Shown: positions 43,728 to 53,134, counted from the first letter of the stretch. The stretch: DNA of 64,000 nucleotides from Paenibacillus sp. Root52 (GCF_001426865.1 NZ_LMFO01000034.1:127338-191337); one strand, 5' to 3'. A program made the numbers and translations. The notes: generated from the letters alone by a model not told the origin.

Positions 43728-43925
43728 CTATCTGACAACAGATGCAATTTGACTGAGTTTTCTTCGATTTCTTCTATAATCAAGCATTAGAATAATTACG
43801 AATAGAACAGCATAAAGGAAATACTGCTTCTTATCCTCTTGAATTGCATAGTAAGGGTATAACAATCCACAGATGAGCATCAACACTACGTTTAATGACA
43901 TCATCACCTGATAGTAGATCTTCAT
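43728..43925 (-). CDS. Small two-span membrane protein
   Basis: Protein of 65 residues with two membrane segments (about 6-24 and 34-50) and a basic cytoplasmic tail (DYRRNRRKLSQ). AAGGAGGAG precedes ATG 43925 at a normal distance, which supports real translation. I recognise no family and the neighbours give no hint of function. Confidence 0.65.
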   Translation of the reverse strand: MKIYYQVMMSLNVVLMLICGLLYPYYAIQEDKKQYFLYAVLFVIILMLDYRRNRRKLSQIASVVR

Positions 43926-44167
43926 AGAGGCTCTCCTCCTTCAAACTTAGAATGGATAATAATAGGAGTTCAATATAAATTGTAACACACATACATAGAT
44001 CGCATAAATACAACGAACTATTTCCCCGCACAACAAATAATTTGATCTATCTATCAATGAAGGTGTCATTAGTTGGAGCGAAACGAAGTTGATTTACGCA
44101 AAACAAACTAAAATTACTAATTAAGTCCTATAGATGGGATTAAATGTTTAATTTAAAATGGTATATA

Positions 44168-44181
44168 TTAAAGCGCTTACA
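44168..44181 (+). promoter_or_regulatory. cre-like catabolite repression site
   Basis: TTAAAGCGCTTACA matches the CcpA target consensus with one clear mismatch. It lies 57 bases before the rhamnogalacturonan lyase start, where CcpA binding would repress transcription in the presence of glucose. Confidence 0.7.
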
Positions 44182-44237
44182 AAATAGATGCGCTACAGAG
44201 CATCGGGCTTACCAACACATTTGGGGAGGCTAATCGT

Positions 44238-46112
44238 ATGGTCAATCGATCGTCATGGAAGCGCACGTTGCGAACGGCAGGCATTACACTTCTGAGTTCA
44301 GCATTGCTTGTTACATCTCTAGGTCTAACCGCTCCGTCGGTGACTTATGCAGCAGGAGCACGTCAGATGGAATTTCTAGACCGCGGCGTTGTGGCGGTGA
44401 AGACGGGGAATGGGGTCTTTGTGAGTTGGCGCTTACTCGGTACGGAAGGTTCGAATGTTTCTTTTAACGTGTATCGAGATGGTACGAAGGTGAACGCTTC
44501 ACCGATTACGAACAGTACTAACCTTCAGGATGCAAGTGGAACGAACAACTCCAAGTACACGGTTCGAGCAGTCGTAGGTGGGACAGAACAGGCAGCTTCC
44601 AAGGTAGCAAGTGTGTGGGGAAATAATTATTTGACGGTACCACTCAGTGTTCCCGCTGGTGGGACAACCCCGGACGGAGTTTCATATACCTATAGCGCCA
44701 ATGATGCAAGTGCAGGTGACTTGGATGGAGACGGTGAGTATGAGCTCATTGTGAAATGGGATCCCTCGAATGCGAAGGATAATGCGCACAGTGGATATAC
44801 AGGCGAAGTCTTTATTGATGCATACAAATTAAACGGAACCCGCCTCTGGCGGATCAGTCTAGGCAAAAACATCCGCGCAGGTGCACATTACACCCAATTC
44901 ATGGTCTATGACCTAGATGGAGACGGCAAGGCTGAGGTCGCGATGAAAACCGCGGACGGCACGAGAGATGGCGTGGGTACAGTAATCGGAGATGGCAGTA
45001 AGGATTATCGGAATAGCAGCGGATATGTGTTGTCAGGGCCAGAGTTCCTAACGGTCTTCAATGGACAGACAGGTAAAGCGCTCTCCACGGTCAATTATGA
45101 GCCTGCGCGAGGGACTGTATCAAGTTGGGGGGATAATTACGGTAACCGTGTGGATCGTTTTCTAGCTACGATTGCTTATTTGGATGGAGAGCGACCGAGT
45201 CTAGTCATGGCACGGGGCTACTACACCCGGACAGTGCTTGTGGCCTACAATTGGCGGAATGGACAATTGACGAAGCAATGGACATTTGATTCGAACACTC
45301 CAGGCAATTCAGGTTACGCTGGACAAGGGAATCATAATTTAAGTGTGGCGGATGTGGATAACGACGGAAAAGATGAGATTATCTATGGTGCGATGGCAGT
45401 CGATCATGACGGCAAAGGGTTATACACCACAGGGCTACATCATGGCGATGCCATGCATCTGAGTGATCTAGATCCAGATCGGCCGGGGATGGAGGTATTC
45501 CAGGTTCATGAGACACCATCCAATGCAGGCATTGAATTCCGTGATGCGAGAACAGGTCAGTTAATCTGGGGGATACCAACAACGAAGGACATCGGACGCG
45601 GCATGGCTGCGGATATCGATCCGAGATATAGAGGGGCTGAGGTATGGGCGAATGGTGCGCTGTATACAGCGAAAGGCCAGAGAATCGGGACAACCGTACC
45701 TTCGTCCACGAACTTTGGCATCTGGTGGGATGGTGATCTGCTCCGCGAACTGTTAGACAGTAACCGTATCGACAAATGGGATTATGTGAATGGGCGAACG
45801 GTGAATCTGCTAACTGCCGCTGGAGCTTCCTCCAACAACGGAACGAAGTCTACACCGAATCTTCAGGCTGATCTGCTGGGCGACTGGAGAGAGGAAGTGG
45901 TATGGCGAACCAACGATAGCTCGGCACTCCGTATTTATACGACAACCGCACTCACCGACAAACGAATCTACACGTTGATGCATGATCCGGTGTACCGTCT
46001 GGGCGTAGCTTGGCAAAATGTAGCCTATAATCAGCCGCCACATACCAGCTTCTATCTGGGAGAAGGCATGAATCCACCTCCAGTGCCGAATATTCGCATT
46101 GCTGGACAATAG
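44238..46112 (+). CDS. yesW: Secreted rhamnogalacturonan lyase, PL11 (YesW-like)
   Basis: Extracellular pectin-degrading enzyme of 624 residues that cleaves the rhamnogalacturonan I backbone by beta-elimination. A signal peptide of about 38 residues ends at VTYAAGA. An N-terminal sandwich domain (about 40-135) precedes an eight-bladed propeller whose calcium loops are visible as DLDGDGEYELIVKW, DLDGDGKAEVAMKTADG and DVDNDGKDEIIYG. Catalytic-site blocks such as YGNRVDRFLA, GNHNLSVAD and LLGDWREEVVWR are present. The signal peptide matches secreted YesW rather than intracellular YesX. ATG follows GGGGAGG. A cre-like site upstream suggests carbon repression. Confidence 0.93.
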   Translation: MVNRSSWKRTLRTAGITLLSSALLVTSLGLTAPSVTYAAGARQMEFLDRGVVAVKTGNGVFVSWRLLGTEGSNVSFNVYRDGTKVNASPITNSTNLQDASGTNNSKYTVRAVVGGTEQAASKVASVWGNNYLTVPLSVPAGGTTPDGVSYTYSANDASAGDLDGDGEYELIVKWDPSNAKDNAHSGYTGEVFIDAYKLNGTRLWRISLGKNIRAGAHYTQFMVYDLDGDGKAEVAMKTADGTRDGVGTVIGDGSKDYRNSSGYVLSGPEFLTVFNGQTGKALSTVNYEPARGTVSSWGDNYGNRVDRFLATIAYLDGERPSLVMARGYYTRTVLVAYNWRNGQLTKQWTFDSNTPGNSGYAGQGNHNLSVADVDNDGKDEIIYGAMAVDHDGKGLYTTGLHHGDAMHLSDLDPDRPGMEVFQVHETPSNAGIEFRDARTGQLIWGIPTTKDIGRGMAADIDPRYRGAEVWANGALYTAKGQRIGTTVPSSTNFGIWWDGDLLRELLDSNRIDKWDYVNGRTVNLLTAAGASSNNGTKSTPNLQADLLGDWREEVVWRTNDSSALRIYTTTALTDKRIYTLMHDPVYRLGVAWQNVAYNQPPHTSFYLGEGMNPPPVPNIRIAGQ

Positions 46113-46204
46113 GGGACAAGTATCTCGGCGCATTGTATTCTGTCTGAGATTCTCATAATTCAGTCACATCAGTAACATGACGAATATGGATCAGAGAGTA
46201 GACG

Positions 46205-46248
46205 AAGGAACAGGGTATACACGCTCTGTTCCTTTTCGGCTTTTTTCC
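46205..46248 (+). terminator. Terminator after the PL11 gene
   Basis: AAGGAACAG(G) pairs with CTGTTCCTT, followed by TTCGGCTTTTTT. Confidence 0.85.
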
Positions 46249-46286
46249 AGTTGTAAAATGAATTGGGCAAAAATCGGAAAAAACGT

Positions 46287-46315
46287 TTGACAGGTAAAAG
46301 GGCTGCCCTTATGAT
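46287..46315 (+). promoter_or_regulatory. Strong sigma-A promoter of the sulfate operon
   Basis: TTGACA (46287-46292) and TATGAT (46310-46315) have ideal 17-base spacing. Sequences resembling CymR sites (ATCGGAA just upstream, TAGGAATAATT just downstream at about 46336) suggest cysteine-responsive repression, but the match is partial. Confidence 0.75.
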
Positions 46316-46321
46316 ACATAT

Positions 46322-46609
46322 AACTTACTAAACAGGTAGGAATAATTAAAAAGACTGTATAACGTGATGAACTTCATGATTCAGTCCAGCAGCAGAGAAT
46401 GTCATCTGAACAGAATAACGTTCTCACCGTATCGACGGAGGAACACCGCAGCACATCGAACGCGATAAAGCATACCCGGCAGCAAGCCGGCATGACTTTA
46501 GGAGGGAGAGGTGTGTACAGGTGTCCCTCCGTTATTTGTTTTTCGGTGACGTTCCAAGCTGTTCAGCCTGTTCATGTAGTCACGCAGATCCACAGGGGGA
46601 GTGTTATTG
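46322..46609 (+). other. Long structured leader of the sulfate operon
   Basis: About 288 nucleotides lie between the promoter and the first gene. CCGGC/GCCGG (46477-46490) forms a small hairpin. GGAGGGA (46501) pairs with TCCCTCC (46524-46530), followed by a T-rich GTTATTTGTTTTT, which looks like a terminator. It does not match the SAM-I, T-box or cobalamin riboswitch consensus that I know. It may be an attenuator of an undescribed type. Confidence 0.5.
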
Positions 46610-47689
46610 ATGAAAAAGAGAGTTCAAAAAGGTATTCTATTTGGTCTGGCACTGGTGTTGACAGGCGTGCTTGCAGGTTGCGGAGCAAATGGCAGTGATT
46701 CTAATGCAACTGGAGCATCTGGAGGGCAGGACAGTGGTGGCGATAGCCCGAAAGCCATTGAATTGTTGAATGTATCGTATGATCCGACTCGTGAGCTCTA
46801 CGAGCAATACAACAAGGCGTTTGCGGCGTATTGGCAGAAGGAAAAAGGTCAAGACGTGACTATTAAACAGTCTCATGGTGGTTCGGGTAAACAGAGCCGC
46901 TCCGTCATTGATGGCTTAGACGCAGACGTGGTTACACTGGCACTGGGATATGACATTGATGCGATTGAAGATAAAGGCCTCATTAACGAAGGTTGGCAAG
47001 ATAAATATGAGCATAACAGCTCCCCATATACATCAACGATTGTATTTCTGGTTCGAAAAGGCAATCCAAAAGGCATCAAAGACTGGGATGATCTAATTAA
47101 GGGTGACACTCAGGTCATTACACCGAATCCAAAAACATCCGGCGGAGCCCGCTGGAACTATCTCGCAGCTTGGGGGTATGCGCTCAAGAAGAATAACAAT
47201 GACGAAGAGGCTGCAAAAGCCTTTGTAGGTGAGCTGTTCAAGCACGCACCTGTACTGGATTCCGGTGCACGCGGAGCCACAACAACGTTTGTAGAACGTG
47301 GACTTGGCGATGTTCTGCTGGCTTGGGAGAATGAAGCATTCTTGTCGGTGAAGGAACTGGGTCCGGACAAATTCGATATTGTTGTTCCTTCCGTGAGTAT
47401 CCTGGCTGAGCCTCCGGTAGCTGTGGTGGACAAAAACGTCGACAAAAAGGGAAGCCGTGAAGTTGCCGATGCTTACCTGAAATATCTGTATAGTGAGGAA
47501 GGACAGACGATCGCGGCTGAAAACTATTACCGTCCAACCCTGGATACCGTGGCTGAGAAGTTCAAGGATCAGTTCCCTGACCTAGAACTGTTCACGCTGA
47601 ATGATGTATTCGGCACATGGCGGGATACACAAGCGAAACATTTCAATGATGGCGGGGTCTTTGACCAAATTTACGTTCCGGGCAGTTAA
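46610..47689 (+). CDS. sbp: Sulfate/thiosulfate-binding lipoprotein
   Basis: Extracellular substrate-binding protein of the sulfate ABC importer, 359 residues. The signal peptide ends in the lipobox VLAGC, so it is lipid-anchored. Family blocks include LLNVSYDPTRELYEQYN, QSHGGSGKQSRSVIDGL, ITPNPKTSGGARWNYLAAWGYAL and NYYRPTLDTVAEKF, all typical of Sbp/CysP. ATG 46610 is chosen behind AGGGGGA. It heads a sulfate operon with two permease genes, and a long leader precedes it. Confidence 0.93.
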   Translation: MKKRVQKGILFGLALVLTGVLAGCGANGSDSNATGASGGQDSGGDSPKAIELLNVSYDPTRELYEQYNKAFAAYWQKEKGQDVTIKQSHGGSGKQSRSVIDGLDADVVTLALGYDIDAIEDKGLINEGWQDKYEHNSSPYTSTIVFLVRKGNPKGIKDWDDLIKGDTQVITPNPKTSGGARWNYLAAWGYALKKNNNDEEAAKAFVGELFKHAPVLDSGARGATTTFVERGLGDVLLAWENEAFLSVKELGPDKFDIVVPSVSILAEPPVAVVDKNVDKKGSREVADAYLKYLYSEEGQTIAAENYYRPTLDTVAEKFKDQFPDLELFTLNDVFGTWRDTQAKHFNDGGVFDQIYVPGS

Positions 47690-47767
47690 GTCTGGGCAAT
47701 CTGTACTCGATCCTATGGCAAGGAGCCAACCAGCCTGACCGGCTGAAGGCAAGAGAGGATGACGTTC

Positions 47768-48604
47768 ATGAGCAAGGTAATAGCAACCCGGAGGCGCACG
47801 CTTCCGGGATTCGGGTTAACGATGGGATACAGCGTATTTTACCTTAGCCTTGTTGTATTGATCCCACTGACAGCCCTGGTGTTTAACTCCACAGGTTTGA
47901 CCTGGTCTATGTTGGTTGAGACAGCTACGAATCCCCGAGTGCTCGCTTCATTTAAGGTCAGCTTCCTGACCGCAGGTGTGGCGGCTCTAATTAATTTGGG
48001 ATTAGGGCTGCTCTTGGCATGGGTATTGGTGCGGTATGAATTCCCGGGTAAACGGCTCTTTGATGCCGTGATTGATCTGCCGTTTGCGTTGCCAACAGCG
48101 GTGGCAGGAGTTGCTCTTACGGCACTGTATGCCGGAAACGGCTGGATTGGGCAGTTTACGGAGCCTCTAGGCATCAAATTAGCCTATTCTCAGGCGGGCA
48201 TTACACTAGCTCTGATGTTTATTGGTATTCCATTTGTCGTTCGAACGGTGCAACCGGTATTAGAAGAGCTGGAAGCCGAGGTTGAGGAGGCGGCTGCAAC
48301 GTTAGGGGCAGGAAGATGGCGGATATTCCGTACCATTCTACTTCCGGATCTTATTCCCCCACTGCTGACAGGCTTCGCGTTGGCGTTTGCCCGAGGTATT
48401 GGAGAATTTGGCTCGGTCGTGTTTATTTCAGGCAATATGCCGATGAAAACGGAGATTGCGCCGCTGCTCATTATGGCGAAGCTTGAACAGTTTGATTACG
48501 CAGGAGCTACGGCTGTCGCTTTGCTGCTGTTGCTGGTTTCATTTATCCTGTTGCTGGTCATTAACTCTTTGCAACGATGGAGCCGGAAGGCAGGCAGGGC
48601 GTAA
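47768..48604 (+). CDS. cysT: Sulfate ABC transporter permease CysT
   Basis: Membrane subunit of 278 residues with six membrane segments and the ATPase-contacting EAA loop EEAAATLGAGRWRIFRTILLP (about residues 174-194). The N-terminal RRRTLPGFGLTMGYSVFYLSLVVLIPL is characteristic of CysT/CysU. The start at 47768 (MSKVIATRR) sits nine bases behind AGAGAGG. It pairs with CysW downstream to form the sulfate channel. Confidence 0.93.
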   Translation: MSKVIATRRRTLPGFGLTMGYSVFYLSLVVLIPLTALVFNSTGLTWSMLVETATNPRVLASFKVSFLTAGVAALINLGLGLLLAWVLVRYEFPGKRLFDAVIDLPFALPTAVAGVALTALYAGNGWIGQFTEPLGIKLAYSQAGITLALMFIGIPFVVRTVQPVLEELEAEVEEAAATLGAGRWRIFRTILLPDLIPPLLTGFALAFARGIGEFGSVVFISGNMPMKTEIAPLLIMAKLEQFDYAGATAVALLLLLVSFILLLVINSLQRWSRKAGRA

Positions 48605-48735
48605 TAGATTCGAATCGGTGCACCCTAATGAATGCTATATCCACCGTGTGCAAGAGCCGCGGGAATATCTAGGCATTCAATAGGTTGTTATCTGATGGTA
48701 GCTTTTCACTTATCCCACTGAAGGAGGTGCAGCGT

Positions 48736-49611
48736 ATGGCGGGTTCTGTTCCGCTGAGTCCTGCTTCGCGCATACCAAGTGGCCCTGGGCCAAACCGTGC
48801 AACCACGGAGGCTCCTTGGGTCAAATGGCTGTTAATTGGACTGGCAGGTCTAGTATTGTTGTGGTTGCTTATTTTGCCACTGGTCATCGTCTTAATGGAG
48901 GCATTGAAGCAAGGATGGGGAGTCTATATCGCCGCTCTGACCGAGCCTGATGCGATGTCTGCTCTGAAGCTGACGCTGCTCGTTGCAGCAATTACGGTGC
49001 CACTCAATACGATATTTGGTGTGGCAGCAGCTTGGGTCATTACGAAGTTCCAGTTCCGGGGTAAAGGAATCATGATCACGTTAATCGACCTTCCTTTCTC
49101 CATTTCTCCCGTTGTCGGCGGGTTGATCTTTGTATTGGTGTTTGGCTCTAATGGTTGGTTCGGCCCATGGCTGGCTGAGCATGATATCAAAATAATTTTT
49201 GCACTGCCAGGCATTGTGCTGGCGACACTGTTCATCACGTTCCCCTTCGTGGCAAGGGAATTAATCCCGCTCATGGAGGATCAGGGAACCCGTGAAGAGG
49301 AAGCGGCGGTGACGCTTGGAGCCTCGGGATGGCGGATCTTCTGGAACGTCACGTTACCCAATATTAAGTGGGGACTGCTCTACGGTATTATTTTGTGTAA
49401 TGCTCGTGCGATGGGCGAGTTCGGGGCGGTATCCGTCGTGTCTGGGCATATTCGTGGTGAGACCAACACACTGCCGCTGCATGTCGAGATTTTGTATAAC
49501 GAATATCAATTCTCGGCATCTTTCGCCGTCGCTTCATTGCTGCTGATTCTTGCTCTGGCAACGCTCCTAGTCAAGAGCTGGCTGGGACATAAGAATGTGA
49601 GTGAACGATGA
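48736..49611 (+). CDS. cysW: Sulfate ABC transporter permease CysW
   Basis: Second membrane subunit, 291 residues with six membrane segments. It has the EAA loop EEEAAVTLGASGWRIFWNVTLP, then MGEFGAVSVVSGHIRGETNTLPLHVEILYNEY, the hallmark of CysW. ATG 48736 has AAGGAGG upstream, so the frame open from 48685 is not used. No cysA-like ATPase follows; the next gene is a yezD homologue. The ATPase must come from elsewhere in the genome or be shared with another importer. Confidence 0.93.
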   Translation: MAGSVPLSPASRIPSGPGPNRATTEAPWVKWLLIGLAGLVLLWLLILPLVIVLMEALKQGWGVYIAALTEPDAMSALKLTLLVAAITVPLNTIFGVAAAWVITKFQFRGKGIMITLIDLPFSISPVVGGLIFVLVFGSNGWFGPWLAEHDIKIIFALPGIVLATLFITFPFVARELIPLMEDQGTREEEAAVTLGASGWRIFWNVTLPNIKWGLLYGIILCNARAMGEFGAVSVVSGHIRGETNTLPLHVEILYNEYQFSASFAVASLLLILALATLLVKSWLGHKNVSER

Positions 49612-49801
49612 GTGAAGGCTAAGTATGATAAAAATGGAACCTTAACTGGTTAACGGAAAATACCGATTGACAGCTACTGGAAGCCCTGATATTGTATAAT
49701 CCAAGTATATAGGTTGGATAAGAATGTTTTATAAGTCGGATGGATATAAGTACGTGTTCAAGTAATATTGCGGGCACAGCCCGAGAAGAGGAGGCGGCTC
49801 T

Positions 49802-50044
49802 ATGGCTAAGCCGTTGAAAGTGGATGAGGTATGGATGGACAGAATCGCTGGACAGCTCAATGACATGGAGTTTGGGTCGCTGCACATCGTGGTACACGAG
49901 GGTCAGATTGTACAGATGGAGCGAACGGAACGTAAGCGTTTTGAAAATACACCGACAAGCAGCGCCTCCAAATCCGGCGGTGCTGCACGGAACAACACAC
50001 CTCGTTCGTTGCGCGGCTCCAATGCCAGCGGTGCGAAGGGATAG
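49802..50044 (+). CDS. yezD: YezD-family small protein (DUF2292)
   Basis: Protein of 80 residues. The first 50 contain the YezD core (IAGQLNDMEFGSLHIVVHEGQIVQMERTERKRF); the remainder is a disordered Ser/Asn/Arg-rich tail. YezD proteins are encoded with sulfur-assimilation genes in Firmicutes and may sense or support sulfur metabolism, but their activity is unknown. GAGGAGG lies upstream of ATG 49802. The gene follows cysW after 190 bases and probably belongs to the sulfate operon. Confidence 0.85.
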   Translation: MAKPLKVDEVWMDRIAGQLNDMEFGSLHIVVHEGQIVQMERTERKRFENTPTSSASKSGGAARNNTPRSLRGSNASGAKG

Positions 50045-50169
50045 CGTGAGGTAGTGAGATGGATTGTTACGGAGGCAGGGAGATGTACGAGATAATGCAT
50101 CATTAGATTGTTGAAGATGTCTCCAGCAGAGCTGTTTCGTGCGAAGAACAGCAATACGATGGGTAAAAC

Positions 50170-50203
50170 AAAGAGAAGCCGCAGGATGCGAGCTTCTCTT
50201 TGT
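50170..50203. terminator. Terminator between yezD and a convergent gene
   Basis: AAAGAGAAGC pairs with GCTTCTCTTT, and A and T runs serve both directions. Confidence 0.85.
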
Positions 50204-50309
50204 TTGTTGACTATAGTGGACAATATGGATTAACCGCCCTTATAGGTCGGTCTATTGTTGTGCCGTGGTGTTTCATAGATAGCTGCGAATGTAGTCCAGC
50301 CAGTCTGCG

Positions 50310-51209
50310 CTACTCGTCCACTTTGGTACCCGATTTGCGCGTTGTATTCACTTCAATCTCCGCAGAAGCTTCCTTTGCCGGCTCTAGCTCTGTATGCCCT
50401 GCATAAGGACGTTCACTACGAGAACTTGTACCTGTCAGACGAAAACCAGACACAAACAATATGAGCTGCAAGCCCAGTGCGTAAGGAGCGGTCACAGGTC
50501 CAATAAGGTGCAGCAGAGAGCAGAGTGCAATGAGCGCATATAACACCTTGGTCATGGTACCTGATGCACCTGGTTTCCCGCGGCGAGGACTAGTCAAGAG
50601 CAGATAACCATAGAGTACCGTAATACATAGGGAAATGAAGCGAATCCAGAACAATGCGTAGGCCCAGCCATGCCAGAACGGTTGATTCAGTCCTTGCTGA
50701 ACAATGATGAAATCAGCGGTTAGATACAGTAATGCTGCTACAGCAAGAGGCTCGACCGCAGGACGAATCACATTCCAGACGGCTTCCCACCAATGCACCG
50801 ATTGTGTTTGGCTGCGTAGTTCTTCCGATAGGCTGGAGCTTTCTCGCTCTAGGGCTCTATGCATTAAGGTTAGCCGCGCAGGATCGGGGTCTTGAATGCA
50901 GCTACGAATCTGATCCTGAAGCTGTGGCGATAAGCTAACTGCTGTTCTACACGCCAGCATGGCGTTAAGCAATTCGTGCTGCTCAGCTTCCGTGCGTGTA
51001 GATTGCCTATTTTCAATAAAAGTGAGTTGCCCGAGCAGTGGTGTCGTTATGTATAATGTATCTCGTATCGCTTGTGTTCTCCGGTCTCGACTTCGTCTAA
51101 TTTCGGTGGCAGACCATATGTATATGCCTAGGAAAAGGGCAATGATTCCGAGCAATAAGGCTACGAAGCCTGGATATGAGAACAGAAAAAACATCCAACG
51201 TTGCAGCAC
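50310..51209 (-). CDS. Multi-span membrane protein of unknown function
   Basis: Membrane protein of about 299 residues. One segment lies near the N-terminus (FVALLLGIIALFLGIYIW), followed by a cytoplasmic helical domain of about 120 residues (TQAIRDTLYITTPLLGQL, then LSPQLQDQIRSCIQD), then three further segments and a charged tail. The GTG at 51209 (VLQRWMFFLF) is seven bases behind AAAGGAGG; the frame is open to 51374 but without a ribosome site there. I recognise no family. Confidence 0.7.
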   Translation of the reverse strand: MLQRWMFFLFSYPGFVALLLGIIALFLGIYIWSATEIRRSRDRRTQAIRDTLYITTPLLGQLTFIENRQSTRTEAEQHELLNAMLACRTAVSLSPQLQDQIRSCIQDPDPARLTLMHRALERESSSLSEELRSQTQSVHWWEAVWNVIRPAVEPLAVAALLYLTADFIIVQQGLNQPFWHGWAYALFWIRFISLCITVLYGYLLLTSPRRGKPGASGTMTKVLYALIALCSLLHLIGPVTAPYALGLQLILFVSGFRLTGTSSRSERPYAGHTELEPAKEASAEIEVNTTRKSGTKVDE

Positions 51210-51291
51210 AGTTGGTCCTCCTTTGTACGAAAGTTGGGCGTAGCATAAATCCCGGTTATATAAGCTTCTCTCACTATTACACAGGAAGTAG

Positions 51292-51582
51292 TTGAGTTCA
51301 AGCAGAAAGATGGGAATGGAAGAAGAGCAGCAGCGTTTATATGATACGGCTATGGAAGAGATTGAACGAAACAAGGGAAAAGAATATTCTTACGACGATG
51401 CACGCGAACTTGTAGATCAGGGGAAGACCATGGCTAGTGGATCGTGGAGGATGAAGGTGGATGATCGAGGGAGGTTGTGGCTCGGTCAGTTACTGATAGA
51501 CCTATCTTATCAATGGATAATGCCTACTTATATTCCACCTGTGTTATTGTTAATATCATGGCATAAGGTAACAAGAGCGTAA
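51292..51582 (+). CDS. Small hypothetical protein
   Basis: Protein of up to 96 residues. A hydrophilic first half (EEEQQRLYDTAMEEIERNKGKEYSYDDARELVDQG) is followed by one hydrophobic stretch near the end (WIMPTYIPPVLLLISW), so it may be membrane-associated. The start is TTG 51292 (after AGGAAG) or ATG 51310. It lies 33 bases before an acetyltransferase gene in the same direction and may be co-transcribed. No family is recognised. Confidence 0.45.
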   Translation: MSSSRKMGMEEEQQRLYDTAMEEIERNKGKEYSYDDARELVDQGKTMASGSWRMKVDDRGRLWLGQLLIDLSYQWIMPTYIPPVLLLISWHKVTRA

Positions 51583-51615
51583 TTGTAATTTAGTATATTG
51601 GGGAGGGTTTATTTC

Positions 51616-52029
51616 ATGGATCACGTTATCGTTGAACACGCACCACCAGCCGTAGCCGAGTATTTATCTTTGCGAGAGATCGCAGGGATGAGTCCGAGAA
51701 GTCGTGAGGGCGCTGAGCGAGGATTGCCGAATAGTCTATTTGCGGTGTGTTTGCGACAAGATGATGTGCTTATTGGTATGGGACGAGTGGTGGGAGACGA
51801 TGGTTGTTTCTATCAAGTGGTCGATATCGTTGTACATCCAGACGAGCAGGGAAAAGGGTATGGCAAGCTGATCATGAACGAGATCATGAAGTATCTGAAA
51901 GAGAACGTACCTGCCCGTGCCCTGGTGAGCCTACTAGCGGATGTTCCAGCGGATCGGTTGTATGCTCAGTTTGGCTTCGAATATACTAGCCCACAATCAG
52001 AAGGTATGTGGTGGAGACAAGAAGGATAG
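51616..52029 (+). CDS. GNAT-family N-acetyltransferase
   Basis: Acetyl-CoA-dependent acetyltransferase of 137 residues. The acetyl-CoA loop is clear (VVDIVVHPDEQGKGYGKLIMNEI, about 73-95) and the C-terminal LYAQFGFEYTSPQSEGMWW is typical of the YjaB/YvbK-like branch. The substrate is unknown. ATG 51616 sits eight bases behind GGGAGGG, so the six-codon upstream extension is dropped. Confidence 0.87.
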   Translation: MDHVIVEHAPPAVAEYLSLREIAGMSPRSREGAERGLPNSLFAVCLRQDDVLIGMGRVVGDDGCFYQVVDIVVHPDEQGKGYGKLIMNEIMKYLKENVPARALVSLLADVPADRLYAQFGFEYTSPQSEGMWWRQEG

Positions 52030-52218
52030 CTCGTTCAACACCATACATAATGAGTGAGGTTACCATGGGAGACTGTTCACAGTAATCCAGATACAGAATA
52101 GAGAACCGCTGTTTACTTGCAGGATTGCATTAAAGTTGAGCTGGTGCATGGTGTGATTCAGCATGGGCTGGTTGGATCTTTTGAAATGAACGATCGCTAA
52201 ATTAATAGATAGGCTATA

Positions 52219-52244
52219 GGGGGCCGCATATGCGGCTTTTTTTG
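52219..52244 (+). terminator. Terminator
   Basis: The palindrome GGCCGCATATGCGGC is followed by TTTTTTT. It ends the acetyltransferase transcript. Confidence 0.8.
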
Positions 52245-52501
52245 TCATTACCGAATGTATACTTCATTAAGTTATTGCGGTTTGTGCGAATTACCTTAGT
52301 TATCATTCTTGGAATGTTCCAGGTTGTGGGTGCTTGAAGAGGCAAAAACAGAGGGTTGACTGAATTCATCGCTATTCCCCGTTTACAAGCGAGGCTGTTC
52401 GGTTTAAGATGGCGTGAGCCGTTTAAGGTTATAATAGTAGATTAGGTATCACAATAACGGTACGTTCGCATAATGAAATATATAGAAAAGAGGGATTAGA
52501 T

Positions 52502-53134
52502 ATGAAAGTAGCTATTTTTGGAGCAACCGGAGCAATTGGGAAGACAATCTTGTGGGAGTTAATGGATCGTGGGCATGAAGTGACTGCGATTGTTCGTGAC
52601 CCATCGAAGGTTGAGATGAAGCATGAGCGTCTGCGTGTAGAACAAGGGGATTTGCTTAACCCAGATCAGGTGGCTGATTTTACAGCAGGTCAGGAAGCGG
52701 TAGTGAGTGCATATGGCCCGAAATTTGGCTCCGAGGAAGAGTTGCTTGAAGTTACGCGTTCACTCATTGAGGGTGTTCGACGTGGTAAAGCGGCTCGTCT
52801 CGTTGTTGTTGGCGGAGCGGGAAGTTTGCTGACGGATTCGAATGAAATGCTGATGGACACACCGGGGTTCCCTGAAGAAGTCAAACCGCTTGCGAAGGCT
52901 CATGCAGATGCATATGAGATCCTTGCGGAATCGGATATTAACTGGACGTATATGAGCCCAGCAGCGACGATTACGACAGGACAACGGACAGGTCAATTCC
53001 GAATCGGGATGAATCGTGTTGTAACGGACGACCTTGGCGAGAGCACGATATCGATTGGTGACTTTGCAGCAGCTCTGGTGGACGAGCTGGATGATCCGCA
53101 ATTTATTCAATCACGCTTTACGTTAGCGTACTAA
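52502..53134 (+). CDS. NAD(P)-binding oxidoreductase, YwnB-like
   Basis: Atypical short-chain reductase of 210 residues with an NmrA/NAD(P)H-binding fold. It has the Rossmann motif IFGATGAIGKTILWEL (residues 5-20), RGKAARLVVVGGAGSL (about 94-109) and the C-terminal TYMSPAATITTGQRTGQF. This branch (YwnB, YhfK) has unknown substrates. ATG 52502 follows AGAGGGA. It appears monocistronic. Confidence 0.85.
   Translation: MKVAIFGATGAIGKTILWELMDRGHEVTAIVRDPSKVEMKHERLRVEQGDLLNPDQVADFTAGQEAVVSAYGPKFGSEEELLEVTRSLIEGVRRGKAARLVVVGGAGSLLTDSNEMLMDTPGFPEEVKPLAKAHADAYEILAESDINWTYMSPAATITTGQRTGQFRIGMNRVVTDDLGESTISIGDFAAALVDELDDPQFIQSRFTLAY

Noticed and set aside
45379..45775. Minus-strand frames inside the PL11 lyase gene
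   Set aside because: Shadows of calcium-loop-rich coding sequence with no ribosome site or domain.
46441..46460. GAGGAACACCGC resembling the T-box sequence in the sulfate operon leader
   Set aside because: The TGG needed to pair with the tRNA end is absent, there is no recognisable Stem I with a specifier loop, and the distance to the terminator-like hairpin is wrong.
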